From MAG-120531 sp038125995 (lineage in GTDB: Bacteria > Bacteroidota > Bacteroidia > Flavobacteriales > Flavobacteriaceae), in assembly GCA_038125995.1 (NCBI GenBank), contig JAYPEX010000013.1, positions 1 to 42,108 on the forward strand: 42,108 nucleotides of DNA. Reading direction: 5' to 3'. Below the pieces are notes generated by a model. The model saw only the letters and a program-made list of their open reading frames with translations, ran no database searches and was not told the origin of the DNA. The position numbers were made by a program, and so were the translations under genes. This document shows, piece after piece, positions 1-7,833 of this stretch (position 1 is its first letter; each line of letters opens with the position of its first letter).

Positions 1-16
1 TTACAAAGTATCAAAT

Positions 17-49
17 AAAAAAAGATGCTACTATAAGTAACATCTTTTT
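17..49 (-). terminator. Hairpin terminator after the PL10-PL9 operon
   Basis: An inverted repeat (arms GATGCTACT and AGTAACATC with one mismatch, extended by A-runs and T-runs, 3-base loop) lies just beyond the stop codon of the minus-strand PL9 gene. Read on the minus strand the stem ends in a long T-run, as in an intrinsic terminator. The A/T flanks would also allow function in the other direction. Confidence 0.7.
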
Positions 50-58
50 CTTAATAAT

Positions 59-1798
59 CTAGTTTTTCTCAAAAGGACCTATATCTGGAGCTGAACCTGT
101 AAATGCTTTGCCCACATCAACTCCTTTGTCGATTAAATCACTTCCGTCTACCAACTTCATAAAATCAATATTAGGCAAACTTCCATCAGCCTGTCTAGGA
201 CTACTTAAAAGCTCAATGCTCAAGCTTTTGTAATCAGCTGAGGTAGCAGAAAGTCCATTTTGCCAACTGTTATTTGAGACGTCTGTAGATGTAGCATCGT
301 ATCTGTCGCCATTTGTTCCTTCAAAAGAAACAGTGTTTTTGATCGTTAGTGATGCCGCTATATTAGTAGTGCTAAAATTGATATTGTTTTTGTTTTTATA
401 GGCACCAGAATTGTAGATGGCTACAGTTCCTCTATTGGAGTTATGATCAAATCCATCGTTGGTATTTCCAACTGCTATACAATTGTAATAGGTCGCATTG
501 TGTTTTAAAGTTTTGTCATCACTTCCACCAGTTTTAAAACCATTTCCGTCTCCTGATGTAGTAACGGAACCATTTTTTAAATATCCATTGTTAAATGCCC
601 AACAATTCTCGTGATATGTTGAAATGTTGTCACTCCCTCTTAAGTATCCATCCCAACCATCATCTAAGTTTTGCCATGCTCTACACCCAATGAATTTATT
701 GCCAGTTCCAACATCTAATTTTGCAGCAAAACCATCTGCGTTTTCTAAAGATGAATCTGCATTGTAATAGGAATCACAGTTGAGAATTGTATTGTTAGAC
801 CCTCCATTTCCTATTTGTAATCCGGAGTCTTTATTCTCGTAGAAACTCATAAACTCAATTGTGTTATAATGTCCGGAAATAAACATACCGTTATCGCCTG
901 CACCTTTAATATCGATTCCTTTTATGTGCCAGTAATCTCCGTTGAGTTTAATTCCTCTATTGGAAGAATTTTCACTCATTGCTGAAAAATCAAACAAAGG
1001 ACGTGAACTGTCATCTGGAAAAGGGAGTATGCTAATTTTGTTCGCAGCTGCACCGCTATTGTTTATTGAAATAGTAGAATTGAATACATAAGTTCCACCC
1101 TTAACATAGATTTTATCTCCAGCTGAGGCAGCGCTTACAGTAGAAATAAAATCATTGGAATTGTCGACAACGACACCGTCTACATTTCCTACCATACCAC
1201 TTACTGTGAATTCAATACTAGTTTCAATGCCACTACCATCTTGAGCTGTAGCCGTCACAGTTGTATTACCATTAGCAACTGGCGTTATAAGTCCGTTTTC
1301 ATCAACTGTGATAATAGAAGTATCCTCTACTGACCAACTTACTGCTTTATTAGATGCATTGGAAGGGCTAATTAAAGCAGATAGCTGAACGGTTCCACCA
1401 ATAGAACTACTTGCTCCTTCAATAGTTATACTAGACACTAGAACGGTAATACCACTTATTTGAACAGATTTGATTCCTTTAATGTTAGATCCATCTGTTG
1501 CTTTGGCTGTAATGGTAATGACCCCATTGGTCTTTGGAGTAAGTTGTCCTGACTGATTTATAGTAGCAATAGAAGCATCTGAGGTGCTCCATTGTACTGT
1601 TTTGTTAGATGCATTTTCAGGTTTTACAATAGCAGTATACTGTTCGTTGCTATCTCCAGCAGAAGAAGCTCCAGATATTTCAATTGAAGACACTTTAATT
1701 TCTTTATCGACTATTATTGGTTCTTTTTGACAAAAGGTTGTCAAACTAAGAATGCTTATTATTGTTAAAAAGTTGAGTGCTTTTTTTAGCTGTTTCAT
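59..1798 (-). CDS. Big2-Big2-PL9 pectate lyase lipoprotein
   Basis: Predicted endo-acting pectate lyase cleaving de-esterified galacturonan by calcium-dependent beta-elimination at the cell surface. I start it at the internal ATG at 1798 (579 aa) because that ATG overlaps the stop of the upstream PL10 gene as TGATG and is followed at once by a signal peptide; the ATG at 1831 would add 11 charged residues in front. A lipobox-like segment ends at Cys23, followed by QKEP. Two Big2 (bacterial Ig-like) domains span about residues 35-115 and 121-201, then a right-handed beta-helix runs from about 207 to 579. Family PL9 calcium ligands appear as Asp355 (NADGF), Asp379, Asp380 and Asp383 (LDDGWD), with the spacing known in Erwinia Pel9A, and the probable catalytic lysine is Lys422 in NGFKTGG. 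It is second in an operon with PL10. Confidence 0.92.
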   Translation of the reverse strand: MKQLKKALNFLTIISILSLTTFCQKEPIIVDKEIKVSSIEISGASSAGDSNEQYTAIVKPENASNKTVQWSTSDASIATINQSGQLTPKTNGVITITAKATDGSNIKGIKSVQISGITVLVSSITIEGASSSIGGTVQLSALISPSNASNKAVSWSVEDTSIITVDENGLITPVANGNTTVTATAQDGSGIETSIEFTVSGMVGNVDGVVVDNSNDFISTVSAASAGDKIYVKGGTYVFNSTISINNSGAAANKISILPFPDDSSRPLFDFSAMSENSSNRGIKLNGDYWHIKGIDIKGAGDNGMFISGHYNTIEFMSFYENKDSGLQIGNGGSNNTILNCDSYYNADSSLENADGFAAKLDVGTGNKFIGCRAWQNLDDGWDGYLRGSDNISTYHENCWAFNNGYLKNGSVTTSGDGNGFKTGGSDDKTLKHNATYYNCIAVGNTNDGFDHNSNRGTVAIYNSGAYKNKNNINFSTTNIAASLTIKNTVSFEGTNGDRYDATSTDVSNNSWQNGLSATSADYKSLSIELLSSPRQADGSLPNIDFMKLVDGSDLIDKGVDVGKAFTGSAPDIGPFEKN

Positions 1799-2877
1799 CA
1801 GTTGTTTTTTATGTTGTTTTTGATTCTCCATTGAGGATAATCTAATTCTAATAATTCTATTGCATAATGATCGATATAACTGTAACCGCCTCTGCGTTCT
1901 TGTTCGATTTCTGATAAGTTATATCTGATTATTCCATCTCTACCCACATAGATAGGACGTTGATTTTCTATATGATAAAACCGAGCCCAAAGAGGCTTAG
2001 CATTAGGGTCATCGATCAGTATTCGGTCTTTTCCGTTGGGTAGGTTTTTATCCCATATAAACTTGAGTTCTTTCCCTGTTATTTTTGATTGTTCAAACCA
2101 ATGCACAGCACTTTCAATAGCATTAATAACTTCTTTAGAAGGATCTTTCAGTTTCATTAAAAAGCGAACAATACCGACACTTTCTTTTCCACTTAAAGAG
2201 ATGAGTTCATAGGCTCTAGCTTTAGCTGGGAATAAGGTTTTTTCATCGTGTTGTGCACACCAAACAGTTAATTGGTCGTTTATTTTTACTTGAGTTTTTA
2301 CAATAACATCAATACCTTTTTTCAACGCCTTTTGTCCTTTGAGAATTCTTTGTTCGTCTAAAAAATCATAAGGAGCTATCTGATTAGCTACCTTCCACAT
2401 AATATTCATCACTCCAACCATTGCATCATCATTAAAGGTAATGTGAGAATAATAGCCTTCTCTCAAAGGGTAAAATTGTGGCCATCCCCCATTAGAATAT
2501 TGAGCCTCTATCAGATAGTCAAAACCTTTGATAAACCCAATCTTATATTCGTCTTTAGAGGTCGCTTTATATGCTTTTGCCAAAAAGTTCAATTGACCAT
2601 GAGTTGCACCATTGTCGATGGTGGTACCTATTTCAATCCTTTTAGCTTTTCTGATTTCATTTTTTTCAACTTCTGTGAGTTCTTTTCTCATATTGATGTT
2701 TTTATACCAGCCACCGTTCTGGTGTTGATATAATAGAATTTGATCTGCTATTCGAATGGCTTCATCAGAACGATACCAATCTAAATTACGTGCAGGAATT
2801 TCTTGCCCAATACTTACAAAACAATAAGTTAGGGTAATAAAAATGAAAATCTTCTTGTATTTTAAGACTGAAATCAT
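1798..2877 (-). CDS. PL10 pectate lyase, secreted
   Basis: Predicted pectate lyase of family PL10, an alpha/alpha-toroid enzyme degrading polygalacturonate by beta-elimination. The 359-aa protein has an N-terminal signal peptide ending near residue 25 (SIG/QE) and no carbohydrate-binding module. Family motifs are TTIDNGAT (Asp88), NGGWPQ (129-134), ITFNDDAM (Asp150/Asp151), KARAYE (219-224, Arg221 is the likely catalytic base by its spacing to the acidic residues) and YVGRDG near 310. It heads a two-gene minus-strand operon and its stop overlaps the start of the PL9 gene (TGATG), suggesting translational coupling. A perfect 16-bp operator palindrome lies five bases upstream of the start codon, so repression by the local LacI-type regulator is expected. 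Confidence 0.93.
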   Translation of the reverse strand: MISVLKYKKIFIFITLTYCFVSIGQEIPARNLDWYRSDEAIRIADQILLYQHQNGGWYKNINMRKELTEVEKNEIRKAKRIEIGTTIDNGATHGQLNFLAKAYKATSKDEYKIGFIKGFDYLIEAQYSNGGWPQFYPLREGYYSHITFNDDAMVGVMNIMWKVANQIAPYDFLDEQRILKGQKALKKGIDVIVKTQVKINDQLTVWCAQHDEKTLFPAKARAYELISLSGKESVGIVRFLMKLKDPSKEVINAIESAVHWFEQSKITGKELKFIWDKNLPNGKDRILIDDPNAKPLWARFYHIENQRPIYVGRDGIIRYNLSEIEQERRGGYSYIDHYAIELLELDYPQWRIKNNIKNN

Positions 2878-2881
2878 GTTA

Positions 2882-2897
2882 TTGTAATCGATTACAA
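2882..2897. promoter_or_regulatory. Perfect 16-bp operator palindrome, divergent promoters
   Basis: TTGTAATCGATTACAA is a perfect inverted repeat in the 79-bp gap between the divergent PL10 gene (minus) and the esterase gene (plus). On the minus strand it directly overlaps a -7-like box (TTTATTTG), the same arrangement as at kduI. It is the best copy of the motif repeated through the window and is probably bound by the LacI-family protein encoded at 15413-16426 (inference). Confidence 0.85.
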
Positions 2898-2956
2898 ATA
2901 AAACTAAAAAATTGGAATCTTTGTAGTTGAAACTGTTAAAATAAAAGATTTATTCT

Positions 2957-3880
2957 ATGAAAAATTACTTGTCATTGTATTTGTTCTCTGTTTTAGTAGT
3001 TGTTATAAGCCCTTTAAATGCTCAGGATACAGCATTTGAATTATGGGATTCTGCTCCTCCACATTCGATAATTAACGACAACTATAAGGAGGAGATTCGT
3101 TACGATTCAAATGGAGTGATTCGATCCATAGGACAAATTTCATCTCCTAAAATTGAAGTCTTTAAGCCCTCAGCTAATTCTAATGGAATCGGTATTTTAG
3201 TGTTGCCAGGTGGAGGTTATCAATATGTCGCCATCACTAAAGAGGGATATAAAGTAGCAGAACGCCTTAACAAACTTGGGTATACTGTGTTTGTGTTATC
3301 CTATAGAATGCCAAGCGACCTTATTATGAAGGACAAGAGTGTAGGGCCTTTAATGGACGCTCAAGAAGCGATGAGAAGTATTCGAACACAGGCTGTAGAT
3401 TACGGTGTTGATCCTGACAATATTGGAGTACTTGGGTTTTCTGCAGGAGGACATTTAGCAGCTACATTGCACACACAATACAATCGAGATATATATATGT
3501 CTAAATATGAGGTTAGTGCGAAACCAGATTTTGCAATTCTTATATATCCTGTTATAAGTATGGATTCCACAATTACCCACCAAGGTTCTAGAGAGAAATT
3601 GTTAGGTTTAAATCCTACCAATGAACAAGTTAATGCATTCTCAAATGAGCTACATGTCAACTCTGAAACTTCGCCTACATTTTTAGTTCACGCTACTGAT
3701 GATGGATCAGTGCCAGTCGGAAATTCACTGCGATATTACAACTCCTTATTAAAAAATAAAGTTTCAGCTGCTATGCATATTTATCAAAGCGGAGGGCACG
3801 GATTTGGATTGGGAAGAAACCCTGAAAATTCAAGTTGGATTGAGGATTTAGATCGTTGGCTTCAATACCGAAAAAAATAG
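2957..3880 (+). CDS. Secreted alpha/beta-hydrolase, probable carbohydrate esterase
   Basis: A 307-aa serine hydrolase of the dienelactone hydrolase/BD-FAE type often annotated as acetylxylan-esterase-like. It has a signal peptide ending near residue 22 (NAQ). The catalytic apparatus is complete: oxyanion motif LPGGGY (83-88), nucleophile Ser162 in GFSAGG, acid Asp248 or Asp249 (HATDDG) and His281 (GGHGFG). In a pectin locus the likely role is removing acetyl, or possibly methyl or feruloyl, groups from pectin fragments in the periplasm. The substrate cannot be read from sequence. It is the first gene of a plus-strand pair with the SDR 28 bp downstream and faces the PL10 gene across a shared operator. 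Confidence 0.82.
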   Translation: MKNYLSLYLFSVLVVVISPLNAQDTAFELWDSAPPHSIINDNYKEEIRYDSNGVIRSIGQISSPKIEVFKPSANSNGIGILVLPGGGYQYVAITKEGYKVAERLNKLGYTVFVLSYRMPSDLIMKDKSVGPLMDAQEAMRSIRTQAVDYGVDPDNIGVLGFSAGGHLAATLHTQYNRDIYMSKYEVSAKPDFAILIYPVISMDSTITHQGSREKLLGLNPTNEQVNAFSNELHVNSETSPTFLVHATDDGSVPVGNSLRYYNSLLKNKVSAAMHIYQSGGHGFGLGRNPENSSWIEDLDRWLQYRKK

Positions 3881-3891
3881 TCGTAAATTCA

Positions 3892-3910
3892 ATATTTAAA
3901 TTTTAAATAT
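3892..3910. repeat. All-A/T palindrome over the SDR start codon
   Basis: ATATTTAAA-T-TTTAAATAT is a perfect 9-bp inverted repeat with a one-base centre. It fills most of the 28-bp gap before the SDR gene and includes the first two bases of its ATG. It could be a protein site or a weak hairpin affecting translation, or simply chance in AT-rich DNA. Confidence 0.4.
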
Positions 3911-4718
3911 GAACATATTTTCAGTAACAGATAAGGTTATTGTTGTCACAGGGGCAACAGGAGAACTAGGGGGTTCAATGGCGGATCATTTGGCAAGTCA
4001 AAATGCTAAAATTGTAATACTTGCCCGAAGCATAGAACTAATTGATATAAAAGTTGAAAGCCTTAAATCTAAAGGATTGAATGTCATTGGAGTTACAGCT
4101 GACGTCACTTCAGAGGAAGATTTAAACAGAGCAAAATCTGAAATCATAGCCAGTTTTGGCCGTATTGATGGGCTGATTAACGCAGCAGGAGGAAATACTA
4201 AAGAAGCAGTGGTGATGCCTAAAGATTCTGTTTTTGATATGAATATGAACGCTTTTGACAAGGTGTTTGACCTCAATCTCAAAGGAACTGTATTGCCGAC
4301 CATGGTCTTTGGTTCTGAGATTGCTAAAAACAAAGGGAGTATCATCAATATCTCATCAGTTGCGGCGCATTCTGCTTTAACACGAGTGGCTGGATATTCT
4401 GCCGCTAAAGCCGCTGTCGAAAATTTCACCAAGTGGATGGGGTCTGAGTTAGCCCTTCGATATGGGGATCAGATTCGCATGAATGCCATTGCTCCTGGTT
4501 TTTTTGTCGCTAAGCAAAATAAATCACTTTTATTAAATGAAGACGGGAGCTTCACAAAGCGCGGTGAAAAAATAATTAACCGTACTCCTATGGGACGTTT
4601 CGGAAACTCTAAGGAGTTGTTTGGTGCTGCACAATGGCTCTTGAGTGATGCTTCTTCATTTGTAACTGGAGCTGTGATTCCAGTAGATGGAGGATATGGT
4701 GCTTATAGCGGTATCTAA
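3909..4718 (+). CDS. SDR oxidoreductase, probable D-mannonate oxidoreductase
   Basis: Classical short-chain dehydrogenase of 269 aa. It has the nucleotide-binding motif TGATGELG (14-21), NAAG (91-94), catalytic Ser149 or Ser150, Tyr163 and Lys167 (YSAAK), and the C-terminal DGG signature. SDR-type proteins of this kind next to hexuronate genes in Bacteroidota are usually fructuronate reductases (D-mannonate oxidoreductase), which would feed the UxuA encoded at 32225. An alternative is a reductase of 4-deoxy-5-keto-uronate or a second 2-keto-3-deoxygluconate dehydrogenase. It is clearly different from the KduD at 5617. It follows the esterase gene and probably shares its promoter. Confidence 0.8.
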   Translation: MNIFSVTDKVIVVTGATGELGGSMADHLASQNAKIVILARSIELIDIKVESLKSKGLNVIGVTADVTSEEDLNRAKSEIIASFGRIDGLINAAGGNTKEAVVMPKDSVFDMNMNAFDKVFDLNLKGTVLPTMVFGSEIAKNKGSIINISSVAAHSALTRVAGYSAAKAAVENFTKWMGSELALRYGDQIRMNAIAPGFFVAKQNKSLLLNEDGSFTKRGEKIINRTPMGRFGNSKELFGAAQWLLSDASSFVTGAVIPVDGGYGAYSGI

Positions 4719-4760
4719 TTAAAAAATATCAAAAAAAAGAGATTATTAGCATAATAATTT

Positions 4761-4768
4761 TATATTTG
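4761..4768 (+). promoter_or_regulatory. -7 box of the kduI operon promoter
   Basis: TATATTTG matches the Bacteroidota -7 consensus TAnnTTTG exactly. It overlaps the first two bases of the operator at 4767-4780, so a bound repressor should exclude RNA polymerase. I see no good TTG box at the expected -33 position. Confidence 0.6.
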
Positions 4769-4780
4769 TAATCGATTACA
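4767..4780. promoter_or_regulatory. Operator palindrome of the kdu-uxa operon
   Basis: TGTAATCGATTACA is a perfect 14-bp palindrome ending 9 bases before the kduI ATG. It is identical in its core to the site at 2882 and fused to a consensus -7 box. It probably controls the ten genes from kduI to uxaA. Confidence 0.85.
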
Positions 4781-4789
4781 TTATTTATT

Positions 4790-5617
4790 ATGAACGTACA
4801 AATCATTTATTCCACACATCCAGAAGACGCAAAAGAACTTGACACTAATCAATTGAGAGATCGATTTTTAGTTCAAGATTTAATGCAAAAAGACCAATTG
4901 AACATTACATATACAACTTATGACCGTTTTGTGTTAGGAAGCGCTGTCCCTGCGACAAAGGACATTGAATTGGAAACATTTGATGAGTTAAAGGCGTCTT
5001 ACTTTCTGTATAATAGAGAGTTGGGGATTGTCAATGTAGGTTCTAAAGGAGCAGTTAAAATCGATGGTGAGGTAATTGAATTGGACAATAAAGAAGCGCT
5101 TTATATAGGAAGAGGAGTTAAGGAAGTTGTTTTCCTTAAATCAGAAGGAGCTGCATTTTATTTAAATTCTACCATTGCTCATAAAGAATATCCGACTAAA
5201 AAAATCGGGAAAAATGAAGCTATCGTAATCAATTTAGGGGAAGATCAATACGCCAATAAGCGAGTTTTAAACAAACTTATTGTCAATGATATTTTAGATA
5301 CCTGTCAACTTCAAATGGGAATGACAGAAATCTTAGAAGGTAATGTATGGAATACCATGCCAGCCCATACTCACTTGAGAAGAATGGAAGCGTATTTCTA
5401 TTTTGATTTGGCAGAAGGCCAAACTATTTCTCACTTTATGGGAGAACCGACTGAAACAAGACATCTGTTTTTAGAAAACAATCAAGCGGTGGTGTCACCA
5501 CCATGGTCAATCCACTCAGGATCTGGCACTTCAAATTATGCCTTCATCTGGGGAATGGCAGGTGAGAATCAGGATTATGGAGACATGGATATACTAGCTT
5601 TTAATGGATTGAAATAA
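4790..5617 (+). CDS. kduI: 4-deoxy-L-threo-5-hexosulose-uronate ketol-isomerase
   Basis: KduI isomerizes 5-keto-4-deoxyuronate, the unsaturated monomer released by pectate lyases and GH105, to 3-deoxy-D-glycero-2,5-hexodiulosonate in the cytoplasm. The 275-aa cupin has the family's usual length. The zinc site is visible as His193, His195 and Glu200 (HTHLRRME) plus His242 (WSIHSG). First gene of a ten-gene operon, directly behind a -7 box and operator. Its stop overlaps the kduD start (TAATG), so the two are probably translationally coupled. Confidence 0.95.
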   Translation: MNVQIIYSTHPEDAKELDTNQLRDRFLVQDLMQKDQLNITYTTYDRFVLGSAVPATKDIELETFDELKASYFLYNRELGIVNVGSKGAVKIDGEVIELDNKEALYIGRGVKEVVFLKSEGAAFYLNSTIAHKEYPTKKIGKNEAIVINLGEDQYANKRVLNKLIVNDILDTCQLQMGMTEILEGNVWNTMPAHTHLRRMEAYFYFDLAEGQTISHFMGEPTETRHLFLENNQAVVSPPWSIHSGSGTSNYAFIWGMAGENQDYGDMDILAFNGLK

Positions 5618-6399
5618 TGAAGTTATTCAACTTACAAGGCAAAAGAGCAATGATTACGGGGGCTACTCATGGACTTGGGATGGCTATGGCTACTGGTTTA
5701 GGAAAAGCTGGAGCTGAGTTAGTCATTACTAGTACCTCAGATAAAAATTTACAAGCAGCTCTTGAAGCATACAAAACTCAAGGATTTAAAGCGAGTGGAA
5801 GAGTCTTTGATGTGACTGATGAAAAGGAATCAGCTGAACAAATTGCTTCAATTTTAGAAGAAGGGCCGATAGATATTCTTGTTAATAATGCTGGAATTAT
5901 CAAAAGAGAACTCGCTATAGATATGCCTGTAGAAAATTTTAGAAGAGTGGTTGATGTCGATTTAGTAGGAGCTTTTATCGTTTCTCAATTGGTTGCAAAA
6001 CAAATGATTGAACGTGGAGGAGGAAAAATCATTAATATCTGTTCTATGATGAGTGAGCTCGGTAGAAATACTGTTTCTGCTTATGCTGCAGCAAAGGGAG
6101 GATTAAAGATGCTCACAAGAAATTTAGCTACTGAATGGGCAAAACACAATATTCAAGTTAACGGAATTGGACCTGGTTATTTTGCAACGAGTCAAACAGA
6201 GCCAATTCGCGTTGACGGACATCCTTTCAATGAATTTATAATTGGAAGAACTCCTGCTAAACGTTGGGGGGACCCTTCTGACTTAGAAGGAGCAGCAATA
6301 TTTCTAGCCTCAAAAGCTAGTGATTTTGTAAACGGACAAATAATTTATGTCGATGGTGGGATTTTAGCAACTATCGGGAAACCAAATAACGAAGATTAA
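5617..6399 (+). CDS. kduD: 2-dehydro-3-deoxy-D-gluconate 5-dehydrogenase
   Basis: KduD converts 3-deoxy-D-glycero-2,5-hexodiulosonate to 2-keto-3-deoxygluconate with NADH. The 260-aa SDR has TGATHGLG (14-21), NNAG (90-93), catalytic Ser143, Tyr156 and Lys160 (YAAAK), and a C-terminal VDGG motif. Position directly after kduI with a one-base start/stop overlap, and strong resemblance to gluconate 5-dehydrogenase-type SDRs, make the assignment firm. uxaC follows after five bases. Confidence 0.93.
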   Translation: MKLFNLQGKRAMITGATHGLGMAMATGLGKAGAELVITSTSDKNLQAALEAYKTQGFKASGRVFDVTDEKESAEQIASILEEGPIDILVNNAGIIKRELAIDMPVENFRRVVDVDLVGAFIVSQLVAKQMIERGGGKIINICSMMSELGRNTVSAYAAAKGGLKMLTRNLATEWAKHNIQVNGIGPGYFATSQTEPIRVDGHPFNEFIIGRTPAKRWGDPSDLEGAAIFLASKASDFVNGQIIYVDGGILATIGKPNNED

Positions 6400-6404
6400 T
6401 ACAA

Positions 6405-7799
6405 ATGTCAAAACCCTTTATAAACGATGACTTTTTGTTGGAAACAACTCATGCAAAAGAGTTGTATCACGATTTTGTAAAAGATCAGCCAATTATTGAT
6501 TATCACAACCACTTACCACCAAGTCAAATCGTATCAAATCATCAGTTTGAAAACATAACTCAAGCATGGATTGGTGGAGATCACTACAAATGGAGAGCGA
6601 TGCGCACATTGGGAATAGATGAACGCTATATTACTGGAAATGCCAGTGACGTAGAAAAGTTCGAGAAGTGGGCTAGTTGTGTTCCTCAAACAGTCAGAAA
6701 TCCACTTTTTCACTGGACTCATTTAGAGCTTCAGCGTTATTTTGGAATCGACAGTTTGTTAAATAAAGACAGTGCTAAGGAAATCTTTACACAAACACAA
6801 TCATTGCTTAGTGACCCTGCTTATGGAGCTAAGGGATTATTGGAAAAAATGAACGTGGAATTGGTTTGTACAACAGAAGATCCTACAGACACTCTTGAAC
6901 ATCACAGGGCTTATAAAGGAGGAAATTTAAAGCTTACTACCGCTTTTAGACCTGATAAAGCTGTTGTTATAGAGTCAGATAAATATTTAGATTATCTCGA
7001 ACAATTGTCTGCTATTAGCGGCGTTGAAATCATTAACTTTAGCAGTCTTTGCGATGCCTTGTCTAATCGATTGAATTTCTTCCACGAGAATGGATGTCGA
7101 CTATCAGATCACGGATTAGATTTCTTGTACTTCTCTAGAGCATCTGAAAAAGAACTCAATCAAATATTTGAGAAGAGAAGATCTAACATATCACTTAGTG
7201 AATTTGAGATTGCTAAATTTCATACAGAAGTGTTGGTATTCTTATCACAACAGTATTCTAAACTAGGTTGGGTACAACAATTTCATTTAGGTGCGCTTAG
7301 AAACAACAACAAGCGTATGTTGACTCTATTAGGACCAGATACTGGATGGGATTCTATCGGAGATTTTTCTCAAGCAGCAAACCTCTCTAAGTTTTTTAAT
7401 GCCCTAGACGCTGACGATCTTTTGGCAAAAACAATTATATATAATTTAAATCCTGCGGATAATGAAGTTTTCGCTACGATGATTGGGAACTTTAACGACG
7501 GTTCTGTAAAAGGAAAAGTTCAGTGGGGATCAGGTTGGTGGTTTTTAGATCAAAAGGATGGAATGGAAAAGCAAATCAATGCATTATCCAATATGGGAAT
7601 TTTAAGCACATTTGTTGGAATGCTTACCGATTCTAGAAGTTTCTTGTCATTTCCTCGTCATGAGTATTTTAGAAGAATACTTTGTAATATTTTAGGTAAT
7701 GATATAGAAAAGGGAGAATTGCCAGATGACAAGAAATGGATTGGCGGAATCGCTAGAGATATTTCCTACAACAACGCTAAAGAATATTTTAATTTTTAA
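6405..7799 (+). CDS. uxaC: Uronate isomerase
   Basis: UxaC interconverts D-galacturonate and D-tagaturonate, and D-glucuronate and D-fructuronate, the first step for saturated uronates in the cytoplasm. The 464-aa protein has the amidohydrolase-fold metal motif DYHNH near residue 32-36, the conserved WxxDHYKWR-like segment (GGDHYKWRAMR), and a C-terminal segment with MLTDSRSF and RHEYFRR typical of the family. Length is normal. It sits between kduD and kdgK, matching a pathway in which saturated and unsaturated uronates are both consumed. Confidence 0.95.
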   Translation: MSKPFINDDFLLETTHAKELYHDFVKDQPIIDYHNHLPPSQIVSNHQFENITQAWIGGDHYKWRAMRTLGIDERYITGNASDVEKFEKWASCVPQTVRNPLFHWTHLELQRYFGIDSLLNKDSAKEIFTQTQSLLSDPAYGAKGLLEKMNVELVCTTEDPTDTLEHHRAYKGGNLKLTTAFRPDKAVVIESDKYLDYLEQLSAISGVEIINFSSLCDALSNRLNFFHENGCRLSDHGLDFLYFSRASEKELNQIFEKRRSNISLSEFEIAKFHTEVLVFLSQQYSKLGWVQQFHLGALRNNNKRMLTLLGPDTGWDSIGDFSQAANLSKFFNALDADDLLAKTIIYNLNPADNEVFATMIGNFNDGSVKGKVQWGSGWWFLDQKDGMEKQINALSNMGILSTFVGMLTDSRSFLSFPRHEYFRRILCNILGNDIEKGELPDDKKWIGGIARDISYNNAKEYFNF

Positions 7800-7833
7800 A
7801 TAAAAACATAGATCAAATTAATTCAGTCAAAAA

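Noticed and set aside
2443..2733. Plus-strand open frame within the PL10 gene
   Set aside because: Shadow of conserved PL10 coding sequence; its translation resembles no protein I know.
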